From assembly GCF_029784155.1 (NCBI RefSeq), contig NC_073692.1:157633582-157697581 (forward strand): a stretch of DNA of 64,000 nt. The letters run 5' to 3'. This document shows positions 12,006 to 23,076 of this stretch, piece after piece. How positions within the stretch are numbered: position 1 is the stretch's first letter; every line of letters starts with the position of its first letter. The position numbers and the translations under genes are program-made. A model generated the notes under the pieces. That model saw only the letters and a list, made by a program, of their open reading frames with translations, did no database searches and was not told the DNA's origin. The stretch is from Uranotaenia lowii. Its lineage: Eukaryota; Arthropoda; Insecta; Diptera; Culicidae.

Positions 12006-12189
12006 TTTTAGGAATTATGTTCGTCAAGTTATGTCGTGAGACGGAATACTATGTAAATAAACAAATAAATCTATGGCAACGGCAACCCATATTTTCATTA
12101 AATTCTACCCAACGGTTAAAAAGTTACAGCAATTTCGTCGTGGGTACCCTTTATTTTGGCAACACTAGGCGATACAAAAAAAAAAACGT

Positions 12190-13290
12190 CAGTCATTGAT
12201 CTAATCTTGTGATGGCGTAGTTGGTAGAATAAGCACAGAGTGTCTGATGCTACGAAACAAATGTTTTTGATTCAGCCTTCGGTAAAAAGACGGATTGTCT
12301 TAAGAAGCGCAGATTTTTAAGGCTGCTGCTACTGATTGTTTGTTATGTTTTAGACTTTCGGTGAAAAAAGATGGATTGGCTTAGGTAGCGTAGATTTTTA
12401 ATGCTGTTGCTGCTGATTGTTTGTTTTGATTTGGCATTCCAATGGATAAAGAAGGAATTAAATTGGCAATCGCAGATTTTTAAGACTCTTGCTGCTGATT
12501 GTTTGTTTTGATTTGGCCTTCCGGTTGAAAAAGATGGATTGGCTTATACCGTTTTCGTTTTTCTCCACTGGCGCGGGGCAAAACTTTCTCTGAATAAACA
12601 AACAGAATCGTCGCCCGGGACGATGCAAATATATAGTTGCTATACTCACCCTTATGCTTACCCCCAACACTGACAACTTCTACGGGTTGCAACCGCCTGC
12701 TTGAGGTTCAAACCTAGGGCACTACTAGTGGACTTCTGAATTAATAAACGAACACAAAAACAGCAGTTAGGGCAAAACTCGTGGACAACTAGGTTACCAC
12801 TGCTAAGAGCACCTGTATCCGTGGTCTATTCTTGGGTCTAATTTATACAAGAATTGAACCAACAAAATTAGATCCAATCCAGTGAAAAAACTGGCAACCC
12901 CACTCGTGTTTCATTAACTGTCAAACGGATTGGAACTGATCTCCGTCCGAACTGAACCGTCAAATTGGATCCAAATCTCATCAGTTTAGGATCAATCCTT
13001 ATACCGGTTCTAAAAAATGTTGTGTTGAAACTGGTATAATGGAACACGGATGTGGTTGCTTGGGTCGGAATTTGGGTCTAAGCCGGCTGTTTGGACCACG
13101 AATACAGATGCTCTAATAGACGAAAACACTATTAGAAAACGCAGATTTTCGAGCCAGCTTCCGCTGATTGTTTGCTTTTATTTGGCATTCTGGTTGGGAA
13201 GATTGTTACTAAAAATACGTTCGAAAGGTTCCGGCTCTGGTAAATAAAGACAGAGCGACAAGAAACGCATAGTTTGGGATGGCTGTTGTT
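12190..13290. repeat. Degenerate ~90-bp tandem repeats and repeat debris
   Basis: At about 12268-12545 a unit containing 'cgcagatttttaaggctgctgctgctgattgtttgttttgatttggc' and 'ttccggtgaaaaagatggattggctta' phrases occurs roughly three to four times with about 15-25% divergence. A more distant copy lies at about 13130-13205. Just before the array, 12215-12290 has tRNA-like A-box and B-box phrases (gcgtagttggtaga, tttgattcagcc), so the array may have grown from a SINE. No gene seen. Confidence 0.5.
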
Positions 13291-13800
13291 AAGAGTTCTC
13301 CCGTATTGTTCCGACTGCGGTAAACAATCCAGAGGTTTCAAACACTAAGGCCAGTAAGAAATTCATCTTTCAACTTTTTTCCATCGATTTCACCATGTTC
13401 CAAAGTTTAATTATGGCGCTATTTTTGAGTTTTTGACTGAATAATTTTTTTAATATTAATTTTGGTTACAGGAACATATTGCTGATGCTCTTTGCAGTGA
13501 CATTTGCTTCAGAATCTTGTTCAACCTAAATATAATCATGTCACGTAACATACATGCAACCTGTTTGTTTTTGTTGTTCGCTTCGTAAGAATTTTATTTT
13601 GAAACACATTAGGACGCACCGTAGCACATTTAAAGTTTATTGCAATATTTATGACATTATTCTCGGTACTACCACCGATAACAGATATTGGATACAATAA
13701 ACAACTTTAAATTATGCCTTTTTCTTTCAACAACATTGTTTTGAAATTATCTTAACTTGCTCGTACAAACCCTGAAGGTGTCGATTTTTTTTCTCAGATG

Positions 13801-14564
13801 TCAGATGTCACACTCATCCTTTTTCGATGGTTCTACATATGGATTCTCTCCTTCCATTCCTGGAAGTTGTTTTTTCCCTAGAAATAGAGATGTCAAATTA
13901 TGGATAAATAACAATAAAAAAAACTTAAAATTTACTAGAACCACCAAAACCCGTAATTTTTGGATTTCCCGGACGAAAGACTTCAATTGTTCCACCATCT
14001 GAAATACATATTAAGTTTAAAATTTTCGATTCTTATATTGTTTGTGACGACAACCTTTGTTAGTTATTGTCTGGGTTCGAGTAACTGTAAGAAAAAAATA
14101 TGTTATTACATAGACTGAAATACGTTAGGGTTTTAAACACTTACAGGTCGTTTTTGGGTCATCATTATCTTTTTCAGAGTTTTCTGAAAAAAAAAAATGA
14201 AAAATGGATATGAAACTTTTTTTTTTTTAAAGGAAACGATGATTACCCGATTCAAAAGATTCACCAGGGAAATATATTTCTACTGTTCCCCCATCTGCAA
14301 AAAATAAATAATTTTTTGGTTACTATACTGAAAATATTACCCTCGAGTCCGTGTGGTTATAAAATACATCTGTACTTACTTTTTGTATTTATTACTTTGG
14401 CTAAATTAAATGCAAAACAAAGAAAAGGATTAATATCATATGATTCAATTGAAGAAAAAAAACATACATGCTGTTTGATCATTGAGGTCATATTGTGTTC
14501 TCCCGTAAACACTGTTAAACAAAATAACGCCTATTAAAAGAGATATCATTGATGAGGACCGCAT
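13801..14564 (-). CDS. Novel secreted 121-residue protein, seven small exons
   Basis: Seven exons on the minus strand join into one frame: 14564-14468, 14400-14380, 14294-14247, 14183-14145, 14084-14055, 13998-13945, 13877-13801. They total 366 nt (121 aa plus stop). All six introns (56-85 bp) have GT-AG ends and are phase 1. Exon 1 encodes a signal peptide (MRSSSMISLLIGVILFNSVY, likely cut after VYG). The mature part is hydrophilic and contains a duplicated module, GGTVEIYFPG in exon 3 and DGGTIEVFRPG in exon 6; the C-terminus carries the only mature cysteine (DECDI). The weakest splice site is the GTGGTT donor of exon 6; without it the frame would stop at 13925-13927 with a slightly shorter tail. 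A TATAAA lies on the minus strand at 14598-14603. No family recognised; the architecture suits a secreted effector or immune peptide (inference). Confidence 0.8.
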
Positions 14565-14836
14565 CTTGTGGCAATGCAGTTTTCTGAACTATTCTGATTT
14601 TATATTTCCATCTGCAGTTTTACTGCTTCATTGTAACACAAAGTGATCAATCAATTTGTTTTCACAACTGAGTATATTGGAAACAATTTGTTTTCTACAA
14701 GCTATCATTGACTCGTGTGATATGGCAGTAAATATGTGTTTTTAAAACATATTGTTTAACAAGCTGGCGTACATTACCATGCCACTTTGAGTATTTAAGG
14801 GATGATTAACAGGATTTTCTTATCAAAGTTGCAAAA
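14565..14836. promoter_or_regulatory. 272-bp shared intergenic region of two divergent secreted-peptide genes
   Basis: Between the two start codons each side has its own core signals. On the minus strand TATAAA is at 14598-14603, followed by a TTCAG initiator-like sequence near 14582. On the plus strand TATTTAAG is at about 14792-14799, followed by TTATCAAAG just before the ATG. A GATA-type CTTATC sits at 14818-14824. No clear NF-kB-type decamer was seen. Co-regulation is an inference from the head-to-head layout. Confidence 0.55.
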
Positions 14837-16679
14837 ATGAAAGTGATTTCTGTGCTTCTGTTAGCAGTTGTTGCCGTTTTCGGCATTTTAACTTTTTCTG
14901 TCGGTAAGGAATTAAAAATACATTTATAATGATTTTTTAAACACAATTAAGATAAATCTCAAAGAAAAAAATTAATAAAGCAATGCACTCTTTAATTTTT
15001 CAGAAGCTACACCAATTAGAAGTTTAGAGACACCTACAAAAGCCCCTTCTAAATCCATAAGTAAGTTTTGCTCTCAAATTTACGTAGACCATTATATATT
15101 TACACACCATTTAAAATATGGTGATTGAATTTTGGAAGCGGAATAAAAATATAACTACAAATACAGGCTCTTTTCGTTTTTGACAACACGCTCGACAATT
15201 TTGTGTTGTCAAAATCGAACGGTATTTTACATTTACAAAAATCAACCATTATTATTATAAACTAAATTTTTCTTCATTTTTTGATAATTTTCAGTAATTT
15301 TTTGTTATTTTTTTGTCATGTTTTAGACACAATTAGAACTTTTTTGTTATGTTTAGAATGTTTGTAATTTTCAACATACATGTTATTTTTGTAATTTTGC
15401 ATCTTTTTTAGATATTTTTTGTCATTTCTATTCTTTTGTTTGTATTTGTATTTGAGTTTTTTGAAATTTTTATGTTTTTCGTAATTTTTGAATGTTTAAT
15501 AATTTTTTGTGAACTTTGTGTTTTTATAGTTATATTTTATCAACATCCAGGAACTTAAAAACGATTATTTGGTGTTTGTCTAAATTATATTGGTTCTGTT
15601 ATAGCGCAAAATATATGGTAATGTCGTTTCAAAAAACCATGTTACCAAAATCGAATGTTGCCAAAAACGAACGAAGTCTGTACAATTTTTAACCTGAACT
15701 CCTCGTTGGAAAAAAAATAATAAGAATTGAGAATTGAAAATATGTTAGGTTCAAAAACTTTCTAGTTCGTCTTGGTACATCTTTGTACCTGAAAATTGTC
15801 AAATTATCGGAGGTGATGAAAAGTATTACAGAAACATTAGATATCACAGAAAGAAAGAGCATAAGCTGTAAATATCATGGAATTTTCAAAAAAATCATGA
15901 TATTTACGGCTTATGATTGTTCTTTCTTTGATATCCCATGTTTCTCTCATATTTTCCATACCCTTCGATAGCCCGCTCGTTTTTAACATGGTTCGGTTTT
16001 AGCACATGTGCCAAAATTGAACTGTTTTTTTGAAACAACATTACCTAATATTTTCCGTATTAACAGGATAAATATAGTTAATGCCCACAAAAGTTATGAA
16101 TATGTTTTCAAGTTTTTTGATGTTGATAAAATATTACAAAAATAAGAAAAATTCTCAAATACTCAAAAATGACAAAAATGATAAATAATTATAAAAAAAA
16201 CTTAATAATAGATTAACAAAATACCAAAACTGACCAAAAATAATCAATAATTGATGTGAAAATTCCAAAAATTCGAAATATGACAACAATAGCAAGCATA
16301 AATTAAAAAAAAAGTTTAAAATGTGTCTAAAACATGACAAAAAATAAAAAAAAAATTACGAAGTAAAAAGTTCAAGAAAACTTACGCTAATGATATAAAC
16401 AAAGGTTTACTTTTAGAAATCATTTAATGAAACATTGAAAAAAAAAACCCTTTGATTTTGGCAACTTAAAGTATTCGACTGTGTAGCCAAAATTGAAAGA
16501 GGTCTGTGTTCCTATTTATTTGAAAAATTTGCATATGCATGTATAAAAATTTAATAAATCACCTAAAATGCCTTGTACTAACTATTCCATTTTTTATACT
16601 ATTAATTGGCTATATATAAATACTTTTTCTAAATGTTTCAGATGTTTCCAAACTTCCCTCCATTCCGGAAAAGAAATGA
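14837..16679 (+). CDS. Novel secreted 53-residue peptide, three exons
   Basis: Exon 1 (14837-14903) encodes a textbook signal peptide starting MKVISVLLLAVVAVFGILTF. Exon 2 (15004-15060) and exon 3 (16642-16679) add a short proline- and lysine-rich mature peptide with EATPIRSLETPTKAPSK near its start and a KLPSIPEKK end. Splice sites are GT-AG (GTAAGG/TTTTTCAG and GTAAGT/TGTTTCAG), and both introns are phase 1. There are no cysteines. TATTTAAG lies about 40 bp upstream of the ATG; AATAAA follows at about 16799. Intron 2 is 1.58 kb because a foldback element has inserted. Cleavage probably falls after SVEA, giving a basic ~29-residue peptide. No family recognised; a cationic secreted effector or antimicrobial role is possible but not shown. 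Confidence 0.75.
15163..16506. mobile_element. Foldback/MITE element in intron 2 of the 53-aa peptide gene
   Basis: The two halves are inverted copies: ACAGGCTCTTTTCG...TTTTTGACAAC at the left is mirrored by GGCTACAC...AAAGAGGTCTGT at the right. Further inside, GTCATGTTTTAGACAC (about 15316) pairs with GTGTCTAAAACATGAC (about 16323), and the core at about 15817-15960 is a long imperfect hairpin with arms of about 70 bp. No ORF. No target duplication identified. Confidence 0.65.
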
Positions 16680-16699
16680 TCTCCCTAAGAAGGCAGTGG

Positions 16700-18208
16700 C
16701 GTCATCCTCCATTCTAAGGTTATGGGAAAAGAGTAATGATTAATGCACTGGTACAAAGTAAGATAAAAACATCATTGAAATGTTTTTTTAACGTTCGATA
16801 ATAAAAATGATTTCCCAAAGATTACTTTATTTATTTTTAAAACTATCGCTGCTTATATTAAATAAGAAAACAGCATTCCTGGTGCCAGGTTTTAAAAACT
16901 GAATTGGACTGTACTGCAATATTTAGCATAAGCTTCAAAGTTTTTATGGAGTAAGAATCATCAAAATGCATACTAAAGCTATACTTATGTACACCTATTA
17001 GGGTGGCAGAAAAATAGGTCATGTCGAATTTCGCAAACCGACCATAAATATTTTGTAGATTGGCCTTAAAAAAACTGACCTGTGCAAAATTTTTGCTCGA
17101 TCGGACTTGATTTAGCGATGCCTCAACACGCTTAAAATTTCGGTTTTTAACACTCAAAAATCACCAAAGAGGGGCCAAAGGAAATCGGAAAAACCAAAAG
17201 TTTAATTTTGGTGCAAATTGACTTAAAAATATATAAAACGTCGAAATCACTGGTTAGCGCTGACGTGGCCTAGCGGATAGGCTGGCCCGAGTCTGGTAAA
17301 CCAGGCGTACTTGATTCGATTCCCGTTATCGGCAAGAAAACTTTTGGGTTCGAGTACCATAAGTTGCCAACAGGTTAGATGTGTTTCATTGTATATAGAA
17401 CTAGAACTTAACTAGAACTTCAGAGGGTATGCATCCTGTTTATTACACCTATTTCATTCAATTACGGAATAATATTGCATGATCTAAAAAGGTAAATTCT
17501 ACAGTTTTTAAAAATTTTAAAAGATATTATTACAAGTTTTCTGACATTACTGAATAAAGCTTAAAAACAATTTAATTCATTTAACAAAATTTGTTCAAAC
17601 CTACTAAACTATTAGATTTTTACTTTAAAAATACACAGAAAAAAATACTGAGCTTTACATTTCATGTAAAATTTGATTTCATGTAAAATTCGGTCAGATG
17701 TGTTGTATATTATAACGCAGCCCTGAAAAAAAAAACCATGCGTTTCCTCATTCGGGTCAATTTGTTGTAATTTTACATGACTTTTGCATGAAGCGATGTT
17801 TGAAATCAAAAACATTGCAGTCGCGCACAGGGTGTGTCTTACTGTTTTCCAATTCTTATAAATGAAAAGTGAAAAAAAATCTTTTTAAAAAAATTCACCA
17901 AAGAACAAATAATGTTTTATTACTTTAATTAAAAAACCAAAAAATAGTATATTACTCTAGAGAAATTTATAGACATTATTGGATAGAAGTGATATATTGT
18001 TCTATGCTAAACAGTTCCCCTCTTGATCATTTCTAAACATATTTTAAACATAAGAATAACTCTAACCGATAAGGTTGATTTGAAATCTAACGTTTAAAAA
18101 TGAATGGCACAAAAATTATTAAAACTTTTGGTTAGAATAAAAAAAAATTGCAGAAAAAGGTCAACAATATTCTTAGTTTTTTGTTACAAAAATTTCAGCT
18201 AACTAAAG
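16700..18208. other. AT-rich region with repeat fragments, no gene
   Basis: Holds the 3' end of the peptide gene, then repeat debris. 17490-17640 is a diverged match to 24790-24940 inside the hAT-like element ('tttctgacattactgaataaag...ttcatttaacaaaatttgttcaaacct'). A tRNA-like segment is listed separately. Confidence 0.4.
17259..17334 (+). repeat. tRNA-derived SINE-like head
   Basis: GCTGA at the 5' end can pair with TCGGC at the 3' end like an acceptor stem. The A-box-like TGGCCTAGCGG and B-box-like GATTCGATTCC have tRNA-like spacing. The anticodon arm is abnormal (CTGG-TAAA-CCAG with a four-base loop), so this is not a functional tRNA. Probably a SINE promoter or a decayed tRNA pseudogene. 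Confidence 0.5.
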
Positions 18209-18234
18209 CTATTTTTCTCTTTGTTCCTGGATTT

Positions 18235-20002
18235 GCTTATGCTTATGCTTATGATACGTACACAGCCAGATCTTGTCAGCATCCCGGTGAATAGTAAAAA
18301 TACATTCACTATTCATCTTATCAAGGCCGGGCCCACTGTGCAGTATTGGACGCAGAGACGACTGGAGCCAGGGGAGGAAGAAACGTGGACAACAGTACCA
18401 TACGTTCCCATGTTTATTTAATATTAATTCGTTGGGAGCATAGATGCTAAGATATTTCTATGCTCCTTGGTGTTGGGCCTTGCGATTCTTCCTTCAGGGG
18501 ATGGAAATGAGGTTTTTCTACATAAAGTCCAAAATTTAACAATACAATTATTAAAGAAACTCTTCTTTAACCATCATACACTGTTTTAATTTTGGATCCC
18601 TGTACCTTCATCTCAGGTCATCGACCATGGTTATAGCGCCATTGCTCGCTTTTGAAAAGATTTGAAAGAGCAGAGAAATTATTAATACAGCCCCGAAATC
18701 CTTAGAATTTTTTCATTCTAAAAGATTTAAACGCCAAAAAGAATACATACACGTATGAACACACATTGATATGAAACAAATATTTTTCTCCCTACATTTG
18801 TCATCATTAACAAAAAGAGTTAAGGAGAAACATTAACATTAGTAGAACATAAAACCTTTCAAAGTCTGTTTAGAACTCGAAGGTTTTTCAAAAATTTACC
18901 CCTATAATAGAATTTTGCTAATCTAGAAAGTTGTCCGCCAATAAAAAGGGTTAATATTTTTTATGTAATTGTACTTATTTAAATTTTTAATTCTAGACCA
19001 TTGTAATCTATAACGTTTGCTTCTGTTGATCAATTCAAAGGGGAATTGCAAGATATGATTAACAAAATGCAGTTAACGTCAATAAAATTTTAAAAAAAGT
19101 AAGTTTTGATTAATTAGAAAAACACATTTACTTTTCAAAAAGATCTCACCGCACGAGTAAAAATAATTTTAAAAAAAATTGAATAACCGTAAAAATACAA
19201 AAGAAATTGAAAGGATACTTATCATTAAGCCATCATAAGGCTTCAGCAATTTCTTGGCGGTCCGCAAATAAAACTGAAATAAACTCTATCGTAGCATGCC
19301 AAGATCATCACGGCTTTTGTCCGAATCGGGAAATCTACTTTCATCACACTTGCATGAAACGACCATCTATTTCCAATCGCAATCGGAACACCAATTTGAA
19401 TTTTTATGCTCGAAATTGATTGTGGCAGTTCTTCATTAAAATAAACTCTTTTGCTAGTTATTCAATCAACACACGTTTATCACTAAATATGACAAACTAC
19501 AGCCACAGCACATAGTTTTCGAAGTGAAATAACTTCCCTCCCTGATGCCACAAACTCCCTTTTAATTCTCAAACAAACGATAGAAACCACCTGCTCACGG
19601 CAAATTTCGGTACAGCCATAAACGAGTTTGATGCTCATCCACAAGCCTATCCACAAGCCGGTTGAAAACACCTCCGCCGATCAGTGTTTCTATCCACACC
19701 CGGCAACTCGTTTAAGACTTATCACAAAAACTATATTCAAAACAATGAAATAAATAACAATTTTCACGGACAACGGAAAGAACTCGAGGCGATCCCCAGG
19801 TTCTGCTTCTTTTGAAAACTGATATTCCCTTTCCGGCGAAAGCTTGTGAGCATATCAACACTAAATTCACTTAACACCTTTTTAAATATATGAATTCAAA
19901 TGTTTCGGAAGTTAAACCGCATAAAAATTAATAATTTCGAAAAATTTTCGCGCACGTGACAAAAAAACGCGTGCTCTCCAAACCAGTCGTAGCCTACTTC
20001 CT
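18235..20002 (-). mobile_element. Retroposed 1.77-kb element without ORFs, (ATAAGC)3 tail, 26-bp target duplication
   Basis: A perfect 26-bp direct repeat (18209-18234 and 20003-20028, starting CTATTTTTCTCTTTG) flanks the segment. Read on the minus strand it ends in ATAAGCATAAGCATAAGC directly against the duplication, as expected for target-primed reverse transcription by a non-LTR enzyme. The minus-strand 5' part (20002 to about 19200) is relatively GC-rich and UTR-like, the middle is AT-rich, and the last 200 bp look like a non-LTR 3' end. No reverse transcriptase frame survives, so it is an internally deleted or non-autonomous LINE derivative, or less likely a retrocopied transcript. Confidence 0.75.
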
Positions 20003-20028
20003 CTATTTTTCTCTTTGTTCCTGGATTT

Positions 20029-21449
20029 AAGTATAAACGTGTGATTGAAAAAATCAGGCTCGTGGACTATTATATAAGTGAATCGTTTTGAGTTGTTTAA
20101 TATTCATTCAAAAAAATGACTCGCTTCATTACCTCTTCCTCAAATCCCATCATTTTGCAAATACATTTCAATGTACAACGAATTAATATCAAGTAATATT
20201 ATTCAAAAAACATTCTAGGTTAACACAATGCTACCTACATTGAAAAAGAATATGATTAAAAAAAACCATCCATCCAAAAACTATAAACGAAACATAAAAG
20301 AAAATTCAGATACACCCTGTAGCAGAATCGTATCACAAACAAACACCGAACGGCCGACTGGTAAGCAGCAGGTTCGATTTGATGCGCCGAAAAAAATCTG
20401 TTTCAAGTGTGGAGCTCGTGAATTTCGAGTAAACACAAACATTTTGAACAACTTTTTAATCATTGTCATGCTTTGTTGTAAGGCTGATGGCTAGAAGTTC
20501 ATAAATTATGAATTCAAAAACTAAAAAAGAATAATGAGCCGGAACGGTTTTATTGTTATGGTCATGTAAATTCACAATGCCATTTTTCTCTTTTCGGGAA
20601 TTTACATTACGTCATAAGTCATGTAAATTTAGTAGAAATAACTTGTTCCAATTATTTGCAGGTTAGAACATGTAAAAGCTCAAGATTATTTAATACTGTG
20701 TATCAAAAATTCAAATTGGTTTAAAACTTGCTTAAAAACGGGGAAAAGTAAACAAATAGAAAACCTCTATCACTTTTTTCGCAGAAATCAAAATTTCTTG
20801 AAGTTTTCGGGAAAGTTTATTATTGATTTAAACCTTTCTTTTGAAAATGTTATGTTTTTGTTTTAAAGTTTTATCAAATAAATACTGAAATTTATTAAAG
20901 ACTTAAAACTTAACTAAAAGACTTAAAACAATAGCTGATATAAAAACTGCAAATTTAGATCCAAGGCACCCAAATTAGTCAAAATAAGCTTTTAAATTTT
21001 TTGCACCCAGGAAGGATATAAATGTTGTGGCCTTGTCTAATTTATTCAAACATTTTTGAATGTGATATTGAGAATCAAGAAAAAGAAAAACACAAAATAT
21101 ATTGAGATTGCAACTGTTTTCTCGAAGAATATTTCATATCAGCACGATTTTCTGTTAACCCAAATTCTTAGCAATAAAGTAGATGTGCTGATAATCACGG
21201 TTTCCACCAGAAAACCAAAACCGATTGTTTTGGTTTCGTCCTCTTTTGTCAATTCGCATATTGAGAACAATAGCGGTTGACAGTTGACGATGATCAGTGA
21301 TGATGACAACAATACAAATGTTGTCACCATACACGCTAAACTCAGCCAACACAGCTTGTGGTAATTACTTGCCCTGCAGTGTTTTCAGTTTATGCTAGCT
21401 GGTTAGCACAAAACATGATAGTTTTTAAGGAATGATTCAGAGTTGAGAA
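20029..21449. other. AT-rich region with a possible zinc-knuckle remnant
   Basis: The frame 20228-20494 contains KKICFKCGARE, and in a different frame near 20536-20590 the sequence reads RFYCYGHVNSQC. Together they resemble two decayed CCHC zinc knuckles of a retroelement gag/ORF1 protein; this is weak. The rest (20600-21449) is AT-rich. 21050-21180 is a diverged match to 24955-25090. Confidence 0.3.
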
Positions 21450-22460
21450 CCCAAGCAACCAAAAGTCGCATACTAACTTAAACATGGCACTCCGAAGTGT
21501 GCATTTGGCTGAATTAAGGTTTTACGGGACATTCAGGTACCTATGTCGCGTAAAAGTTACTTAGAAACTTCTATCGCCTTCTAAAAGGCGAATAAAACGA
21601 TAACGGAACTTTAAGCGCTTTTAATACGACTTCTTTCGAGAAGGATTCTCACGTTCGATAAGTAGTTTCTAATGAAACGTCAATGAACCTTCTAGTTACT
21701 GCACAGAGCCTGTTTGAGACTTTCAAGCGGAATGTTAAATATTTCTGTCATATATTGCGTTTTGTTTACATTCGAATTGTTTACTATGAAATCCAGCATA
21801 AAAATAGCAAAGTCGCCGTAGGAAAGAACGAATATATAAAAATATGTCGGTGTTTTTATCATCCTGTTCTTTAATTATCAGACTTTTTACCAACCACCGC
21901 GGAAGCAGGCAGAGCTCACGGAACGTAAACGCCCAGCAGCGCCTTCAAAAATGGAAAAAAATCGAGAAGGAGTGTCGAAATACCATTTCAAACTAGACCG
22001 GCATGCACTTTGATGGAAATTACAAATTACACATTTGGCTATCCTCTAGTACTAGCAAGCTGAAATTTTCAGGTTCAGTTTATAAACGACTAAAATAGAC
22101 AATAATTATAAAGCCGGTTTGGTCAAGAGGCCATCAAGTTTCCTAGCAGCCTGCAGGACAATGGATCGATTCTCGAAGCGGGCAAGTTTTCATATTTGTA
22201 TGTATAAATTTAGTAAACATAAAAGTCAATGAGATAAACAAAGATAGACCGACAATCTTGTAGTCTGTCATCTGGTTGTCGGAGCAATCTGTCATCCGGA
22301 TTTTTTTAGAAGCTGCATAGAATTCTCTTCAGCCACTGAAACGAACTTTAAAGTATTTTTAAAAACTTTAATTTTTGGCTGATTCGAATTCTCTAGGAAC
22401 TCAGACGGGAGCTGATTAAGCTTCTATGAAACCGTTTAAAGAGAAATCTGGTTGCTTGGG
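21450..22460. mobile_element. MITE with TIR CCCAAGCAACC
   Basis: CCCAAGCAACC at 21450-21460 is mirrored exactly by GGTTGCTTGGG at 22450-22460. The 1-kb interior has no transposase. It includes a tRNA-like stretch at 22113-22184. The target duplication could not be resolved. Confidence 0.6.
22113..22184 (+). repeat. tRNA-like sequence (SINE head) within the MITE
   Basis: TGGTCAAGAGG fits the pol III A box exactly and GGATCGATTCTC fits the B box, 72 nt overall, with an imperfect GCCGG.../...CGGGCA end pairing. The middle does not fold into a normal anticodon arm. A functional tRNA is unlikely. Confidence 0.45.
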
Positions 22461-23076
22461 AATCACTTAGGATAAGCAACAAGATTGTAATCGATATAGC
22501 TCTAAGTTAGCTTGTAAGGACTTGACAAACTGAAATGAATAAACGGTATCTCATATCCAAACCAAGTCCTCGTTGCTAAATCATTGAATTCAACAAGATG
22601 ATACTAGGTTTTAGATTTTGTTTTGCTATTTCTGATGGCCATCGTAAGTGGTAAACACCTGGCACCCAACTTGTTGATGCTTAAAATTAGTATTCGATGG
22701 CTGATTTTAAACTCTGAAATTGTTTAGTTACACTCCTTAATAAAAAACCCATTTTGTAGACGAAGTAAGGTTTTTGGATTGAGATGGATTGGATTGAGAT
22801 GAAAACTAGCACACGATAGTTTCCAGGAACGGGCAATCGTTGACATACAGTTTAGCTTAGCTTAGCTTGTTTGACTACTCATATTGACCTTAAATCATTG
22901 AACCCGAAGTGAATAAAACAATTTTATTTTAGTTATTATAATTAAACTAGTACATTAGGTTTTCATGACATGACGATCTTTGCTATTCGTGCACTTCGAA
23001 TCCCATAATCGCTGGCGTGACTAAGCAGAACAAGTTCCACATCACCAATGGTTGCTACTCCGTGATTAATCGAGAC

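Noticed and set aside
17259..17334. Functional tRNA gene
   Set aside because: The anticodon arm has a four-base loop and the T arm does not pair; tRNA-derived repeat is more likely.
18221..18421. 66-codon ORF with TFTIHLIKAGPTVQYW
   Set aside because: It begins in the target duplication and runs antisense through the 3' end of the retroposon, so it is a chance frame.
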